From positions 18,495,886 through 18,559,885 of the forward strand of contig CAXIPT010000001.1 of assembly GCA_964030475.1 (NCBI GenBank): DNA of 64,000 bases, given 5' to 3'. Below, one piece after another: positions 1-11,869 of the stretch. Below the pieces are notes generated by a model. The model was not told the DNA's origin and made no database searches. It saw only the letters and a list, made by a program, of their open reading frames with translations. The stretch's first letter is position 1. Every line of letters starts with the position of its first letter. Source of the stretch: Tethya wilhelma. Its lineage: Eukaryota > Porifera > Demospongiae > Tethyida > Tethyidae. Position numbers and translations under genes: made by a program.

Positions 1-153
1 TACCAAAATTGATAAGTCTTCTTCAAAAACTATTGTGTAGCTACCATATATATTTCAATTGAACATACACACACTGTCCTATTGCTATATATTCCTATTG
101 AAGACACAAACACACAGTCCAAAAGAGGTTGCCATGAATGCTAGTATGCTCAC

Positions 154-860
154 CTTTCATGCCTCTCTTCCAGTCCACCAGTGCACCCAGCCCCCCTAAG
201 CCCCCTGCTATGTGACTGGCCTCATCCACCACACTCATGTGGCCAGGCAGTGGCTTGGGCAGGGAGAGGGAGCTGGATCTGTGCAGATCATCGAAGGTTA
301 CTGGACCTGGGAGAGTGGCCGAGCCCTCATTCACTACGGGGTTGAACAGATCTAGACTTCTGTTGTGTTGCAATGACTGTGAGGATCTTGGCTGCTCCTC
401 CCCCTCTGCCTTTGGAGGGGACGAGTCCAGGAAAATGGACCCACTTGTATCCCCTAGATTGTTGAGGTCCCCATTGATGTAGATCTTTGAGCCCTCGGTG
501 CTCTTGGTCTGGGGGATCATTCTGGGAGGCAGAGGCGGAGCTCGCCCCGGAGAGGGCACCTTGCGATCAACGATGTTCTTTTGTTTTCTGTCGAGCTGTG
601 CTAGCCAGAAGGTGAGGGCCTCTCTGTCCTCGTGAGGGAAGGCAGGGTGCACGAGCGCCAGAGAGAGAAGCTGACGACACTGGTCTAAATAGTCCAATTC
701 TTCTGAAGATCCCAGCATCACCTTAGGCAGGAGCTTCATGTACTCAGCCCTGGCCTCAGAGTTACCAGGGTTGAGCAATGGCAAATGAGCCAAGAGCTGT
801 GTGAGAGCCTGAGCTTCAGTCTGACTGTGGAGGGAGCTCAAATAGCCTATGTGTGTGTGA

Positions 861-905
<45 letters not shown>

Positions 906-1244
906 TGATTTTACCACAGACAAATCTCAACACACTACTGATTTCATACAACTAGAAACAAAGCGGTAGCTATTTGTCTCACCAGCATTGTTGGCCTGTT
1001 TCTCTAGTTTGGAGAGCTCTCCAGAATCGCAGCCATTCTTCAACGAGTGCTCCAAGACGAGAGAGAGAAATCTTGCCTGTGTTGCTGATACTTTACTAAG
1101 CAGCGAGTAGAGCGCTATTGTCTGTTCACAACTGTTCCAGTCCTGGAACCACTCGGCAAGGAGTCGAGCGCGATCTCCGAATCCATTGCCTTTCATCATG
1201 ATCGAAGCCTGGCTCGTTCTCTCGATCTCTCTTTCCCACTTCAC
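154..1244 (-). CDS. SAMD4: Smaug/SAMD4 homologue, N-terminal part (two exons)
   Basis: This is the 5' end of a Smaug-family translational repressor. The family binds stem-loops in mRNA through a SAM domain and recruits deadenylases in the cytoplasm. Exon 1 runs from 1244 (or the internal MM at 1199, which matches the vertebrate start better) to 983. Exon 2 is 846-154, ending at a GTGAGC donor. The joined protein shows the Smaug N-terminal alpha-helical region: LLAEWFQDWNSCEQTIALYS, then VSATQARFLSLVLEHSLKNG, then LPLLNPGNSEARAEYMKLLP. A serine/proline-rich linker follows. The diagnostic SAM domain is not here and must lie left of base 154. The intron (847-982) contains a (GT)n tract. The gene is head to head with TSR1. 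Identification rests on aligned conserved blocks recalled from SAMD4A/B. Confidence 0.85.
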
Positions 1245-1502
1245 TGTCCTTCGAAACAGATCATCTATCGTTGTCTTCTCCGCTGCTTTCTTGGGTGGTG
1301 ATATTTAATACACTAGGTGTCGGCAGTGTCGAGTATTGTAGTAGCATGAAAAAAAGGACGTAGTACTGGAACCCACAAAAGGCAAAGACATCACAACAAC
1401 ACCTAATAGGGGGTAGGAAGCCATGCAACATAAGGAAGTGGTCGAATTAATAAGTCCACGATCCTTTAACTACTGCGCATGCCTCTAACCATGTGGTGAA
1501 AA
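1245..1502. promoter_or_regulatory. Shared head-to-head 5' region of SAMD4 and TSR1
   Basis: These 258 bases separate the start codons of two divergent genes, so both promoters and 5' UTRs must fit here or in upstream introns. No TATA box stands out. This is an inference from gene layout, not from a recognised motif. Confidence 0.5.
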
Positions 1503-4500
1503 ATGTCTGAGTCTCAAGTTGTTCACAGGTCAGGTCCACTCAAACAACACAACAAGACTCACAAACACGGCCGTCACAGGAGCAAGGGAGACCTTACATC
1601 ATCTGCTAAAGGTTGAAATAATAATATTTTGATATCTCATTGTTTAGTTCTTTCAGGGTGTCCTTGTGTGCAGGTCGGGTCAGTCTGAAGGTGTCATCAA
1701 GAAAGCCATCTAAAGTCCAGAGAAGAGCTGACAGGAGAAACAAGGTGCCTCTCTCTATCATGATGATGGTTGTGTTGATTCAGAGTCTCTCTTCTCCAGT
1801 TGAAGCAGCTCCGAGCCAACAAGCGTCATGAGGCCCTGCTAGCTAAGAGAGCTGTTGGTGTGGAAGGAAGTCCCCCCCATCTTGTGGTGGTGGTGGGCCT
1901 CTCTCCCCAGGTGGACATCACGAGGCTGCACTCCCTCCTCTGCCAGGCCTGCCAGGGAGAGGGGTGGACGCCCTCTGGCTGCGCCGCCACTGTAGTCAGC
2001 TCTCAACTCAAACAACGATTCACCTTTGTCCATCCCCCACCTAATGACCTTTATGGACTGCTGGATGTTGCTATGGTAACCACACATGTTCACTCTGTCA
2101 ATTGATATATAGCCTGGAGCCCATGCAGACCTTGTCTGGTGGCCACTATTGTTCCTGGTTAAACTTATCATCACAAATGACCTTCCTCTTTCATTGTGCC
2201 AATTTATTGGTGGATGTCTGGGAAGGAGGCTAATTGGTTGTAATATATCACCCACAGTTGATTGATTGGTTGGTTGTAGGTGGCAGACACTGTCCTCCTG
2301 GTCTACAAGAGCAGGGAGGAGCTAACTGGTGAGAGCAGGCTGCTGTTGGACTGCCTTGCTGCCCAGGGTCTTCCTGGTCTCCTGCATGTGCTCACAGATC
2401 TCCACAAGGTGAGCAGCAATGGCTACCCTGTGAGTGTTGGTGTCTGGTGCTCCCCCTCACCTCCTAGTTTAGGGGATGGGTTCTGCTCCATTGGCAGATT
2501 AGGTCACGCTAATGGCCTCTGATACCATTGGAATGTGTTGATCACCTCCCTCTACGCCTGTAGTGTAGGCAAGTCAACTTGTGTTTGGCCTCCAGTGTAT
2601 GCCCTGAGGGGGTACATGGATGTATATGGTGACCCTCCATGTGTCAGGTGGTCAGGCTGAAATGCTTTGGACTAGGTCATGTGACCTTATGTGTCGTAAC
2701 CACCCAAACACTGGCCATATAAGAGATGGTAAAGTGATCTCTTCTTTCCACTTAGAGAACAGATTTGTCATAAATTCAATATTTTATAAACACACAATCT
2801 CCTAGCACACCCTAGCACGATGCCATTGTGTGTGTGTAGTTCATGCCTTGGTCCACTGGTGTAGCTGTTGTTGCAGTGTTCCTCTCATTGCAGGGCTGTG
2901 GTGATGGTGGCTCTAGGGGACTCACAGGCAAGGCATTGACAGCTGCTAAGAAAACACTGCAAAAGAACATTGAAAAGAGGTGCCTGCTTTAAGAGTAATA
3001 CTTGTAGATACACTCCAATGTATCAGACATATAACTGCTCCTCGTGTGTGTGTGTGTGTGTGTGTGTTGCAGATTTCCTTGTGACAAGATCTACCAGTTG
3101 AACTCACTACAGGTATTGCCAATGATAATATGAACCATTCGTTATAACAGGATTGTCTTAGAAGGAAATCTTCTACTATGCGAATTTAGCAACTCCAATG
3201 ACATCATTGTCATTGTGAAATTTTTTTGTACTATATATGCACCTGCAATTTCCCTAGTTTGTATCTAATCAATGACCCCTCTCCCCCCAGGATGCAGCCG
3301 GCCTGCTGCGTGCCATCACCACTCACAAACACCATCCTGTGCACTTCACCAAGACACACCCACACCTGCTGGTGGAGAAGATGACCGTTGCACCCAGTGA
3401 AGGTCAAGCAGATAGTGTCACACTGAGTGTGTCTGGCTACGTCAGAGGCAGAGCCCTCTCTGCCAATGGACTCATCTCTCTGCCAGCTCTGGGACACTTT
3501 CAAATCAGCCAGGTAAGAGTTGTCTCTCTACCTCTCTCCCCCTGTGTGTCCATCCTCCCTCCCTCCCTCCCTCCCTCAGATTGATGGTCCTGCTGACCCC
3601 CACCCAGTGAAGGGAGCTGCCATTGCTACTGTCCACCAAGACCTCATGGTGAGCATGGCATTGCACACTCTCTCTTATGCAATATATACCTGTTTGAAAG
3701 TTGCGCTTGTCCCAGATTTCTTCTCATGTACTTACAGGCTCCATACAATGGCAGTTCTAGCTCTCTTGTTGTTATTTTACAGAACACATAGTAAACAATT
3801 TTGGTTGCATTACTATTGACTTGAAATGCCACATTTGTGTGTGCACCCAGTGATGGTGGTGGTACATCATCTAGGCTAGATAGGAGGACTACTGAAGGTT
3901 GCTCATTGTTGAATCTTTGTCATCATTAATATTCTTGATTACTTGTCTCTGTGTTGCCAGGACACTGGTCCTAGTGGGGAGGAACTGATGGAGGAGGAGG
4001 CGAAGACATTACAAGTTGCCGATCCTTCAAAACAGGTTATGACCAGTCAATCTTGTTTTCAAAACTGGTTTGTACTGTCCTCTTGTGTATTCAGTGTTCC
4101 CTGGAGAGTGAAGTGACCCTTGACCCCATGGAGGGGGAGCAGACGTGGCCCACTGATGATGACCTGAGGGGCGTGGCATCCCCTCAGGGGGTGAAGAAGA
4201 GAGTGCCTCAGGGAACATCCAGCTACCAGGCAGCATGGATCATGGAGAGTGGCAGTGAGAGTGAGGTAAGCCATACTGTGGTCAGGGGAAGGCTGTTCAG
4301 GTCAGGTGGTGTTGACAATGGCTTTAGGAACCAACCCATTGTTCTCCTGCTGTCTCTGCAACACTTCCTATGGTTGTCACACACACTCACCTAGCTTTCT
4401 TCTCCTACACAGGCCGACACTTCCTCTGAGGAGGACCCTCTGCTGGAGGCGTCCCCTGAGGAGGAGGTGGACCCCCTGCTGGAGGTGTCCCCTTCAGACA

Positions 4501-5021
4501 GTGAGAGAGAGGAGGTGGAGAGTGTGGCTCACTCTGAGATGGACACTGATACCGTGAGTCACTACTACTGTCAGTTGCTGGCGGCCTATCCTTCTACCAT
4601 GACTTATGAATCTGTTGAGTGATTGTTGTACTCAGCCTATAGATGATCAGGAAAAATCAACAATTATCTAATAGCTTTACTTTATTAAATTACCAACCTT
4701 TGTGTCTCCCTCCCTCCTAGCTGACCCGGGAGGACACTGAGGGATATGATGCTACCTATGATGAAGACTCCGAAAAATTACAGTGAGTGGGTGTGGTCTC
4801 ATGTGATCATGTGACATGCTATGACATCACAGGTTGGAGAAGTTGAGAGCGGAGCGAGAGGACCAGCTGTTCCCCGATGAGATGGACACGCCCCAGGACA
4901 TACCAGCCAGGACAAGATTCCAAAAGTTTGTTTCAGTAAAATAATTATTATAGCAGAAAATTGTTGGATGGGAATTGTTTTGATTCATGTTTCCATTTGA
5001 AGATAACTTGCTCTATTGCTG

Positions 5022-5058
<37 letters not shown>

Positions 5059-5136
5059 NGGGATCGCAAGGAGAACCTCCCCAGAGATTACTCCAGGTCA
5101 GTGGGCCTCCTAGATAGAGTATTGTGTCTTACACAT

Positions 5137-5174
<38 letters not shown>

Positions 5175-6000
5175 ATAGGATCTTTCAATTTGAAAACTTT
5201 CGTTGCACAAAGAAGCATGTTCTCTCTCAGAGTGAGGACCCTGAGGGCGTGTTGGTGAGGGAGGCCAGCAGGGTGCTGCTGTGGTGTGTTATTTCATTGT
5301 CTCTCTTTCTCTCCCCCACAGCCAGGCTGGTATGTCACCGTCCACATCAGCTGTGTGCCCAAGGCCTCTGCAGGTGGGTGGGTGTGGTGCATGAGGTGTG
5401 CAGGTGTTCTCACTCAGCCTCCTCCCTCTCTTCCTCCTCCTAGCCTCCCTGGACCTGTCTCTCTCTCCTCTCGTGGTGGTGGGCCTCCTGCCTCATGAGA
5501 ACAAGGTAAACAAACACCTTGTCATGTGAACCTAAAGAGTTATGAATACAGGAGCAACGAGGCTGCAGCCCATAGATTGACCATCAATGGCCTGTGTGTA
5601 CATATGCCTTCTTACTTCAATGTAGATGTCAGTGGTGAACTTTGTACTCAAGAGAACACCTAACTGCAGCCTACCTGTGCGATCCAAGGTACTCTAATGA
5701 CTGGGGGTCCCTCAATCTAATGACTGGGGGGTCCCTCACTCTAATGACTGGGGGGTTTCTTAATCTAATGACTGGGGGTTCCCTCACTTTAATGACTGGG
5801 GTTCCCTCGATCTAATGACTGAGGGGTCCCTCGATGTAATGACTGTGATACTGAATTTTTATTATTGTTTCTTAGGAGCAGCTGATCTTCCACACTGGGA
5901 TGAGACGATACCTGACCACACCCATCTTCTCACAGCACACGTCTGGAGACAAACACAAGGTTTGAGACATGATAAAATATCTTCTTGGGATATCAATATT

Positions 6001-6063
<63 letters not shown>

Positions 6064-6766
6064 ATACAGTTTGAAAGATTCTTTCATCCTGAGGGTGTGT
6101 GTGTGGCCAGTGTGTTTGCTCCAGTTGGCTACCCCCCTCAGCCTGTCCTGGTCTTTAAACCTGACCAGGGTCATCATGTGTTGATAGCTACGGGGTCACT
6201 GCTGTCTGTTGACCCAGGACGGGTTGTGTGCAAGAGAGTGGTGCTCAGTGGCCACCCCCTCAAGATACACAGGAGATCAGCTGTCATCAGATACATGTTC
6301 TTCAACAGAGGTAGCTACATTCTACACAGGACCTCTAAATTTGACCGTCTAATTTGTAATGTTTGCTTTGCACTGTCCATTCTTGTAGTAAACTAATAAT
6401 AGCAACAGATATAGTGGGTGCAGTGTGTGCCTATATGGGGTAAGGGTATTTGCTGTTTCCATTGTATTGTTGTGCAGATGACATTCTTTGGTTCAAGCCC
6501 GTTGAGTTGAGGACCAAACATGGCAGGAGGGGTCACATAAAGGAGCCTCTAGGTCGGTTGGTGGGTTGGTGCACTCTACCAGTAACTGTTCCATTGTTTC
6601 TGCCTCCCCATTCACTGCTGTAGGAACCCATGGACATATGAAGTGTGTGTTTGACGGACACCTAAAAGCTCAGGACACAGTTCTAATGAACCTTTATAAG
6701 AGGGTCTTCCCTAAATGGACTTTCACTCTCTCAATACCAAAAGCTCTCTCTTGGGGAGCAAGCTAA
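1503..6766 (+). CDS. TSR1: TSR1, 40S ribosome maturation factor
   Basis: TSR1 is a GTPase-like, catalytically inactive relative of Bms1 that acts in late cytoplasmic maturation of the 40S subunit. Twenty-two exons were placed: 1503-1611, 1674-1744, 1800-2075, 2280-2408, 2894-2979, 3073-3112, 3291-3512, 3580-3648, 3961-4035, 4095-4265, 4413-4553, 4721-4782, 4833-4925, about 5059-5096, 5179-5254, 5322-5373, 5444-5505, 5626-5688, 5876-5959, 6070-6310, 6478-6552 and 6624-6766. Diagnostic blocks include [17 protein letters not shown] at the start, [44 protein letters not shown] and [14 protein letters not shown] near the end. Length is about 792 aa against 804 in human. About 11 conserved codons (the segment just before WDRKENLP) are missing at the single N at 5059, so exon 14 is incomplete in this assembly. 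All introns are GT-AG. Confidence 0.96.
5694..5845. repeat. Minisatellite in a TSR1 intron, unit about 23-25 bases
   Basis: About six copies of a unit like TAATGACTGGGGGTCCCTC lie in the intron between TSR1 exons 18 and 19. Copies differ by single bases and in G-run length. Confidence 0.85.
6003..6060. repeat. (CT)n at the 3' end of a TSR1 intron
   Basis: CT dinucleotide run ending 9 bases before exon 20, so it acts as the polypyrimidine tract region. Confidence 0.95.
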
Positions 6767-6905
6767 CTGATGTTTGCACGTGTACATGCGCAGCCTATAA
6801 ATGTATGACGTAATGAATTGGTGACGTCATTTATTGGCGGGAATTTCAATTGAGCATGCGCAGCGTCTGCTTCAAGCAGGCTAGTTGAAAAAAGTATTTG
6901 CCATC

Positions 6906-7461
6906 ATGTTTGGAGTGAGAAAGGCGCCCACTGGATGCAACTTCGTCCACAGCGATGAGATATGGTTAGCTCACTTGCTAGGGAAATGTAAAATGGTGGG
7001 CTTAGCCGCTATATGTACATGTTTTGCTAGGAAAGATCATGTTATGAGGGAACTCCAGACTAGCAGGAAGTGGCCGGACACGTGGGGGTTCCTCACGTCC
7101 CACTACAAGGTAGTACTCCACTCACCAACACCTATAGCTGTCCCTCTCATGGTTGCTATACAATATAATACAGAAGGCTAGGAGTGAGATATCTGGAGCC
7201 AGCAGCCAACCACAGGCAGTGGAACGGTCACCACCATCAGTTGTGGTGGGCTCAGAACCAAGGAGAGTGTATGAGATGGCTGGATGGAGTGACCACCAGT
7301 CAACACATGCAAGGACCGCCAGTCGACTGCACTACCCCAGGACCACTGCAGCTGAGGTGGGGTGGATGTGTGGGAGGAGGCTGGAGGTGTTTGGGAGACA
7401 CGCCAGAGGACAGCATGGCATCAGGAAACTACTGAATTGGCCAAGAGAGGCTGTGTTTTAA
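6906..7461 (+). CDS. CIMIP1: CIMIP1/C20orf85-like ciliary microtubule inner protein
   Basis: A 141-residue protein is encoded by three exons: 6906-6964, 7031-7109 and 7174-7461. The N-terminal half contains SDEIWKDHVMREL followed by WPDTWGFLTSHYK. This matches the human C20orf85 (LLC1) pattern of DEIW, a basic helix and then WPxNWGFLT. The C-terminus ends LNWPREAVF, resembling the LCWPKQGVH end of that family; human length is 137. Members are axonemal microtubule inner proteins. The start codon follows the TSR1 stop by only 139 bases on the same strand, so the promoter is short or shared read-through is possible. Motif-level similarity is good at both ends and weak in the middle. Confidence 0.72.
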
Positions 7462-7817
7462 GACAGTCAATTCACTTGTGCAAAAATAATAAAATTTGTT
7501 ATGTGTTTCGTGCTTCATAATAATAATAATAACAATCATTATATAATACAATTGGTTGACTCCACACAAACACACACACACACACACACACACTACTGTC
7601 ACTGTACAAGGAAAACTAGAACCACTCTTCATACAAACACACACACACACAACACACACCGTAACAAAATGGAAGTAGAAAGCAGAGCAGATCAGTAGAA
7701 TGATAGAATTCCAACTACCTACAAAAGAGAGAGAGAGAGAGCTACATGAATCATACTCGTCTGTGATTTGGGTATTTCAGCACAATAGATCTTACCCACT
7801 AGTCACAGCTGTTTCTC
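7462..7817. other. Convergent 3' region between CIMIP1-like and PPP1R37 genes
   Basis: This gene-free stretch holds an AATAAA signal for the plus-strand gene near 7486, a TAA-rich run (about 7519-7534), (CA)n tracts near 7568-7594 and 7636-7657, and a short (GA)n near 7727. No coding potential is seen. Confidence 0.6.
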
Positions 7818-8660
7818 CTAGGAATTGACAGGTGGTGTTCTGTTGGCTAGTCCAGCCGTGAGGTCCAGGGGCTGAGAGGGCAGCTCATTGCCACCCTCTC
7901 TCTCATTGCTAGCATCTTCTAGGAGGTCCACAGAGCGGACTGCTAGTTCAGTGACATCGGGCTTCTGACTGGATGTGGCGTCCACCAGATCAGGGAGGAG
8001 GCTGTTGCAGTGTCTCTCCTGTGAGCCCTCGTCGCTGGGGGAGGCGGGGTCTCCAGCCTCGGTGAGGGCGGCCATGGCGTCCAGGGACCTCTCCATGGCC
8101 ATCAGAGAGGAGGGCTTCTCATGGTCGTCCATCACAGGCGCCTGCTGCTTGAAAGGATCAACAGTCTCATCCATTTCACTGCCAGGCTCGTTAGGATAGA
8201 CGTCGTCTAATGAACCAACTAACGAAGGGTCCACCTCTTTCTCTGGTTCATCAGCCCCGCCCACGGTGTTGTCTCCGGCCGTGAGGGAGTCCTCCTCCTG
8301 GAGGCTGATGAGCTGGGCGTGCTGGGCCTCATGCTGCCGCCTTCTCTCCTCCTCATTGCGTTCATCTCGCTCCTTCAAATTACGAGTACTGTATTTTTCA
8401 ATCTCCACTAATAAGTCTTTAATTAAGGGGCGGTCCCTCTGTGGAATGATATCAGTGTCATCTATGATAACCACACCCACTCATTATGGTACCTGTTCCA
8501 CCCGATATGCCTTGGGTGTCTCCAGTCTTAGGAGGGTGTGGTTCATCCTGTGGGCCAACTGGAGCGCCATCAGACCTGCCACTCTGATGTCATTCTCCTT
8601 CAGATCAAGATCAGTGATGTGTCTACTCTCAGCTAGCACCTCTGCTAGCGCAATGGCTCC

Positions 8661-8711
<51 letters not shown>

Positions 8712-8896
8712 GGCTGCTGTACCTGTCAGTAGCTATGAAAGTGTGCCCTCCTCACCTTCACAGGTCATCTTGGTGCTGGTCAGTGTGAGCTTCTCTACTG
8801 ACCTGTTGGCCAGCAGGCCCAGCTTTAGAGTGAAGAGACCATTGTCACCACACTTGTTGTGGGACATGTTCAGCTCACGGAGGGACTTGGTGCAGG

Positions 8897-8951
<55 letters not shown>

Positions 8952-11043
8952 GACCAATAGGGGCATAGAACTCACTTGTGAAATATAAAGCATGGTGTTA
9001 AAATGAACACACAATGCTAAAGATGTCAAAATCAAACACACTGACTGACCAACATGGCCGAGATGTGGTGAAAGCCCTCCTGTCCGATGTTGTTGGAGCA
9101 GAGATTGAGTGTAAACAGTCCTTCTTGCTGCTCAGCTATGCCAGCCGAGATGTACCTCACCCCGGCATCCTGGAGGTTGTTCTCCCTCACGTCGAGCACC
9201 CTCAGGGAATGGTTGGTACGAAGGATGCTGCCCAGGTGCTGGCCGTCCTCTGGACCAAGATGGTTGCTACCCAACCACAGCTCCTGGAGGTTCTCATTGA
9301 ACTTCATAGCAGCCACTGGAGAACAGAAAGACACACACACACACAGTGACAACAGTACCACCACTACTACAGGGTGGGTATGTATAGCCTCATACCCAGG
9401 CTGCGGGCAAAGGGAAGAAAAGGGAGCCTGGCACACACCATTTTTTTCTCACTGTTTGTTCACCTTTTCTCCCCTTCCCTGGAGGCTGGGTACGAGGCTG
9501 GGGTATGTGTGGCAGCACTGGCTAACAATGGACACCGCATGTAGTGGGATAACCAGGGAGGCAAAGATATGTTTGACAAAATGACAATTTTGTTACTACT
9601 ATTGGAGAATCAAATGGCCCTTGTTAATGAGGTAAACATTGGTGACAGTGAAATTTTCATGGCACAAAAAGTTCGTAAAAAGTCTGTCTTTGCTGTTTTG
9701 AAGTGAATCATGATCTCTGAAATTAGATTGCTGATATGTAGTTTTCTCAATTTTCGTGGAGAAAATTTTAAATACTGTCCAAAATATGAAACTATTGCGC
9801 CATAAAACTTTGAGCTATATAATCCAGACAGGGTCCATACAGCACACTGCCTGGCTGGAAATGATTGTAAATTGAGAAATATTTCACACACAACATGACA
9901 TTGTTGGCAGCTGCAGGTATCGCATTAGCTCAAGAATGTGAACACAACCCATCAAACTGTGAGCTAGAATTAATCCACCTCACACTTAGCTTCTCCTGGA
10001 ATGACTAACCAACACTACTATCAGAAATGAGTTAAAGACTCGTTCACATACTGAGAGAGAGAGAGACTCGTTCACACACTCACACACACTGATAGAGAGA
10101 GAGAGAGACTCACTGAGTATGAAGGTGCCCTTCCCTGCCAGGTTGTTGCCCATTATCTTGAGGACCTGTAGACAGCAGTTGGCTCTGACTGATCTGAGCA
10201 GCAGGGTGAGGGGCTGCTCCTCCAGGGAGCAGTAGCTGACGTCGATCATGGAGATGAAGGGACTCTAACAATAGAATGGGCACCAATGACATCAGGATTA
10301 CATCATCAATGTACCGTATAGCGGGAAATTTTCGTGGGGAAAAATTTTTGCGAATTTCGCGGTTTGGCAGCTTTCCACAAAAAATTCCCCCCACAAAATT
10401 TGTAAGGTATATATGTGGTCGTCACGTAATGTTGAGACGCAATCCACAAAAATATTCCCCGCGAATTTCTATTCAAGACGAAAACGCAAAAATTTTCCCC
10501 CACGAAAATTTTCCGCTGTACGATACGATGCTGTAACCAACCTTCTTCAACATTCGTCCTATAGTGAGCCACGCTCGTGGGCGGAGCTTTGTGTTGGCAC
10601 TGAATATGAGCCTAGTTGCACATCCATAGAATTCCACCATCTCACAGAGGGCAATGGCACCCTGGGAAGGGGGGGGGCAAGAGTGTTAGCATGGAATGGA
10701 ATGAGAGTGTAAAGCATAATGCCCTGTAAATGGTGATTGTCAGTCAACTATAAAATAGATAATACTGGACAGAGAATGGATCCACGGACAGAGAGCTACA
10801 TACTATCTAGTATGCACACGCCAACAGTAGCATTAGCCTTGTACCCAGGCCACTCCCTCTTTTTAGTATTACACACTATGGTTTGTATTGGCTGAACACA
10901 GCCGACATATTAATATAAAGAGCATCTTCGATAGTCTTACCTCATCTTCTAAGTTGGTTCTCTCCAAGTCCAGAGTGGCCATCTGCATCCTACTGAGGAC
11001 CACCTCCAACACCTCACAACTCCTGTTGTCCAGTCTCACTCCT

Positions 11044-11113
<70 letters not shown>

Positions 11114-11568
11114 TATCAAGGCCATCAGTGTCTAATGGAGGTGTACCTTTGAGGTCGAGGGTGTCAATTGGAGTGTCCAGATCATCAAGACGCTATCAAA
11201 CAAGCAGTGAACACCATCACATTACATCATATTACATCACCCTATAAAGAGGCCACATACCTCAAGCTGCTCCAGTAGCTTGGTGATGGGACGAACCTTC
11301 AACTCTGAACACTCACTTCGATATTTCTCAATCATATGTTTAGCAGTCTCATTGGGATCTGAGAATTAGAATAACCCACTCACTCACACACACACACTCT
11401 GGGATTGAGGTAGCTACACTGACCGTGGGCCCACAGTCCCTCGTCATTGAACTCCTCTGTGAGAGCCTCATCCTCATGGAACTTGACCCTCCTCCCCTTC
11501 TTGGTCCCTGCCCCCGGGGGGCCCTCCACAGCAGGGCCACTATCACCAGACACGTCAGCTATATCCAT
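7818..11568 (-). CDS. PPP1R37: PPP1R37-like leucine-rich-repeat regulator of PP1
   Basis: A 618-aa protein is encoded by ten exons, in transcript order: 11568-11424, 11358-11261, 11192-11147, 11041-10941, 10661-10542, 10264-10114, 9315-9050, 8897-8756, 8659-8493 and 8438-7818. PPP1R37 binds and inhibits protein phosphatase 1. An RVKF motif (consensus RVxF PP1-docking) lies at about residues 26-29 in KKGRRVKFHEDEAL. RNI-type leucine-rich repeats follow, for example LQELWLGSNHLGPEDG, LRVLDVRENNLQDAGVRYI and LDLKENDIRVAGLMAL. The last exon encodes a charged, acidic low-complexity tail. Two introns carry long (CT)n in the sense strand at their 3' ends. Intron 5 hosts an inverted-repeat element (10312-10525). 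The 54-base intron 8439-8492 is the shortest. Confidence 0.93.
9383..9505. repeat. Short inverted repeat, AGCCTCxTACCCAGG type
   Basis: GTATAGCCTCATACCCAGGC at the left and its near inverse CTGGGTACGAGGCTGGGGTA at the right enclose about 80 bases in the PPP1R37 intron. The same terminal words recur at 19203-19307, near 10838 and near 36967, so this is a dispersed family. Confidence 0.6.
10312..10525. mobile_element. MITE-like element, CCGTATAGCGG family (PPP1R37 intron)
   Basis: The left end reads TACCGTATAGCGGGAAATTT and the right end is its imperfect inverse, CCCACGAAAATTTTCCGCTG followed by TACGATA. The interior is AT-rich with repeated AAATTTTCG-like words. There is no coding capacity. 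TA at both borders suggests a Tc1/mariner-type TA target duplication. It is related to, but diverged from, the pair at 22058 and 56631. Confidence 0.75.
11047..11110. repeat. (GA)n on plus strand = (CT)n in sense of PPP1R37
   Basis: Long GA run adjoining the acceptor of the minus-strand exon 11041-10941. Confidence 0.95.
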
Positions 11569-11869
11569 CTGGAGAGGAGGGGGGGCAACAGAACAACATC
11601 ACATGATATTAAAATTTATTAGAGCATCCATACACACACACACACACGATTGGAATCACACGGATGGGCTTCACGGTGTTCCTTCTCAGCTCACCTTGAC
11701 CTGGTCTACCTGCCACGGGACGGATCAAACACAGTCTCTCTCTCTCTAGCAGTAGTTGCCACTTCTTTCAGCAAATGAATTCATGCACTTTTTGATGCTC
11801 TCTCTCAATAAAAAATCACGTGCGGTTGTTGGGGGCGTGGTCGCTGTGTGTGTGTCAAAGGTGAAGACG
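11569..11869. promoter_or_regulatory. Head-to-head region of PPP1R37 and COX7A2L-like genes
   Basis: These 301 bases lie between divergent start codons and contain a short (CA)n. The role is inferred from layout only. Confidence 0.45.
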
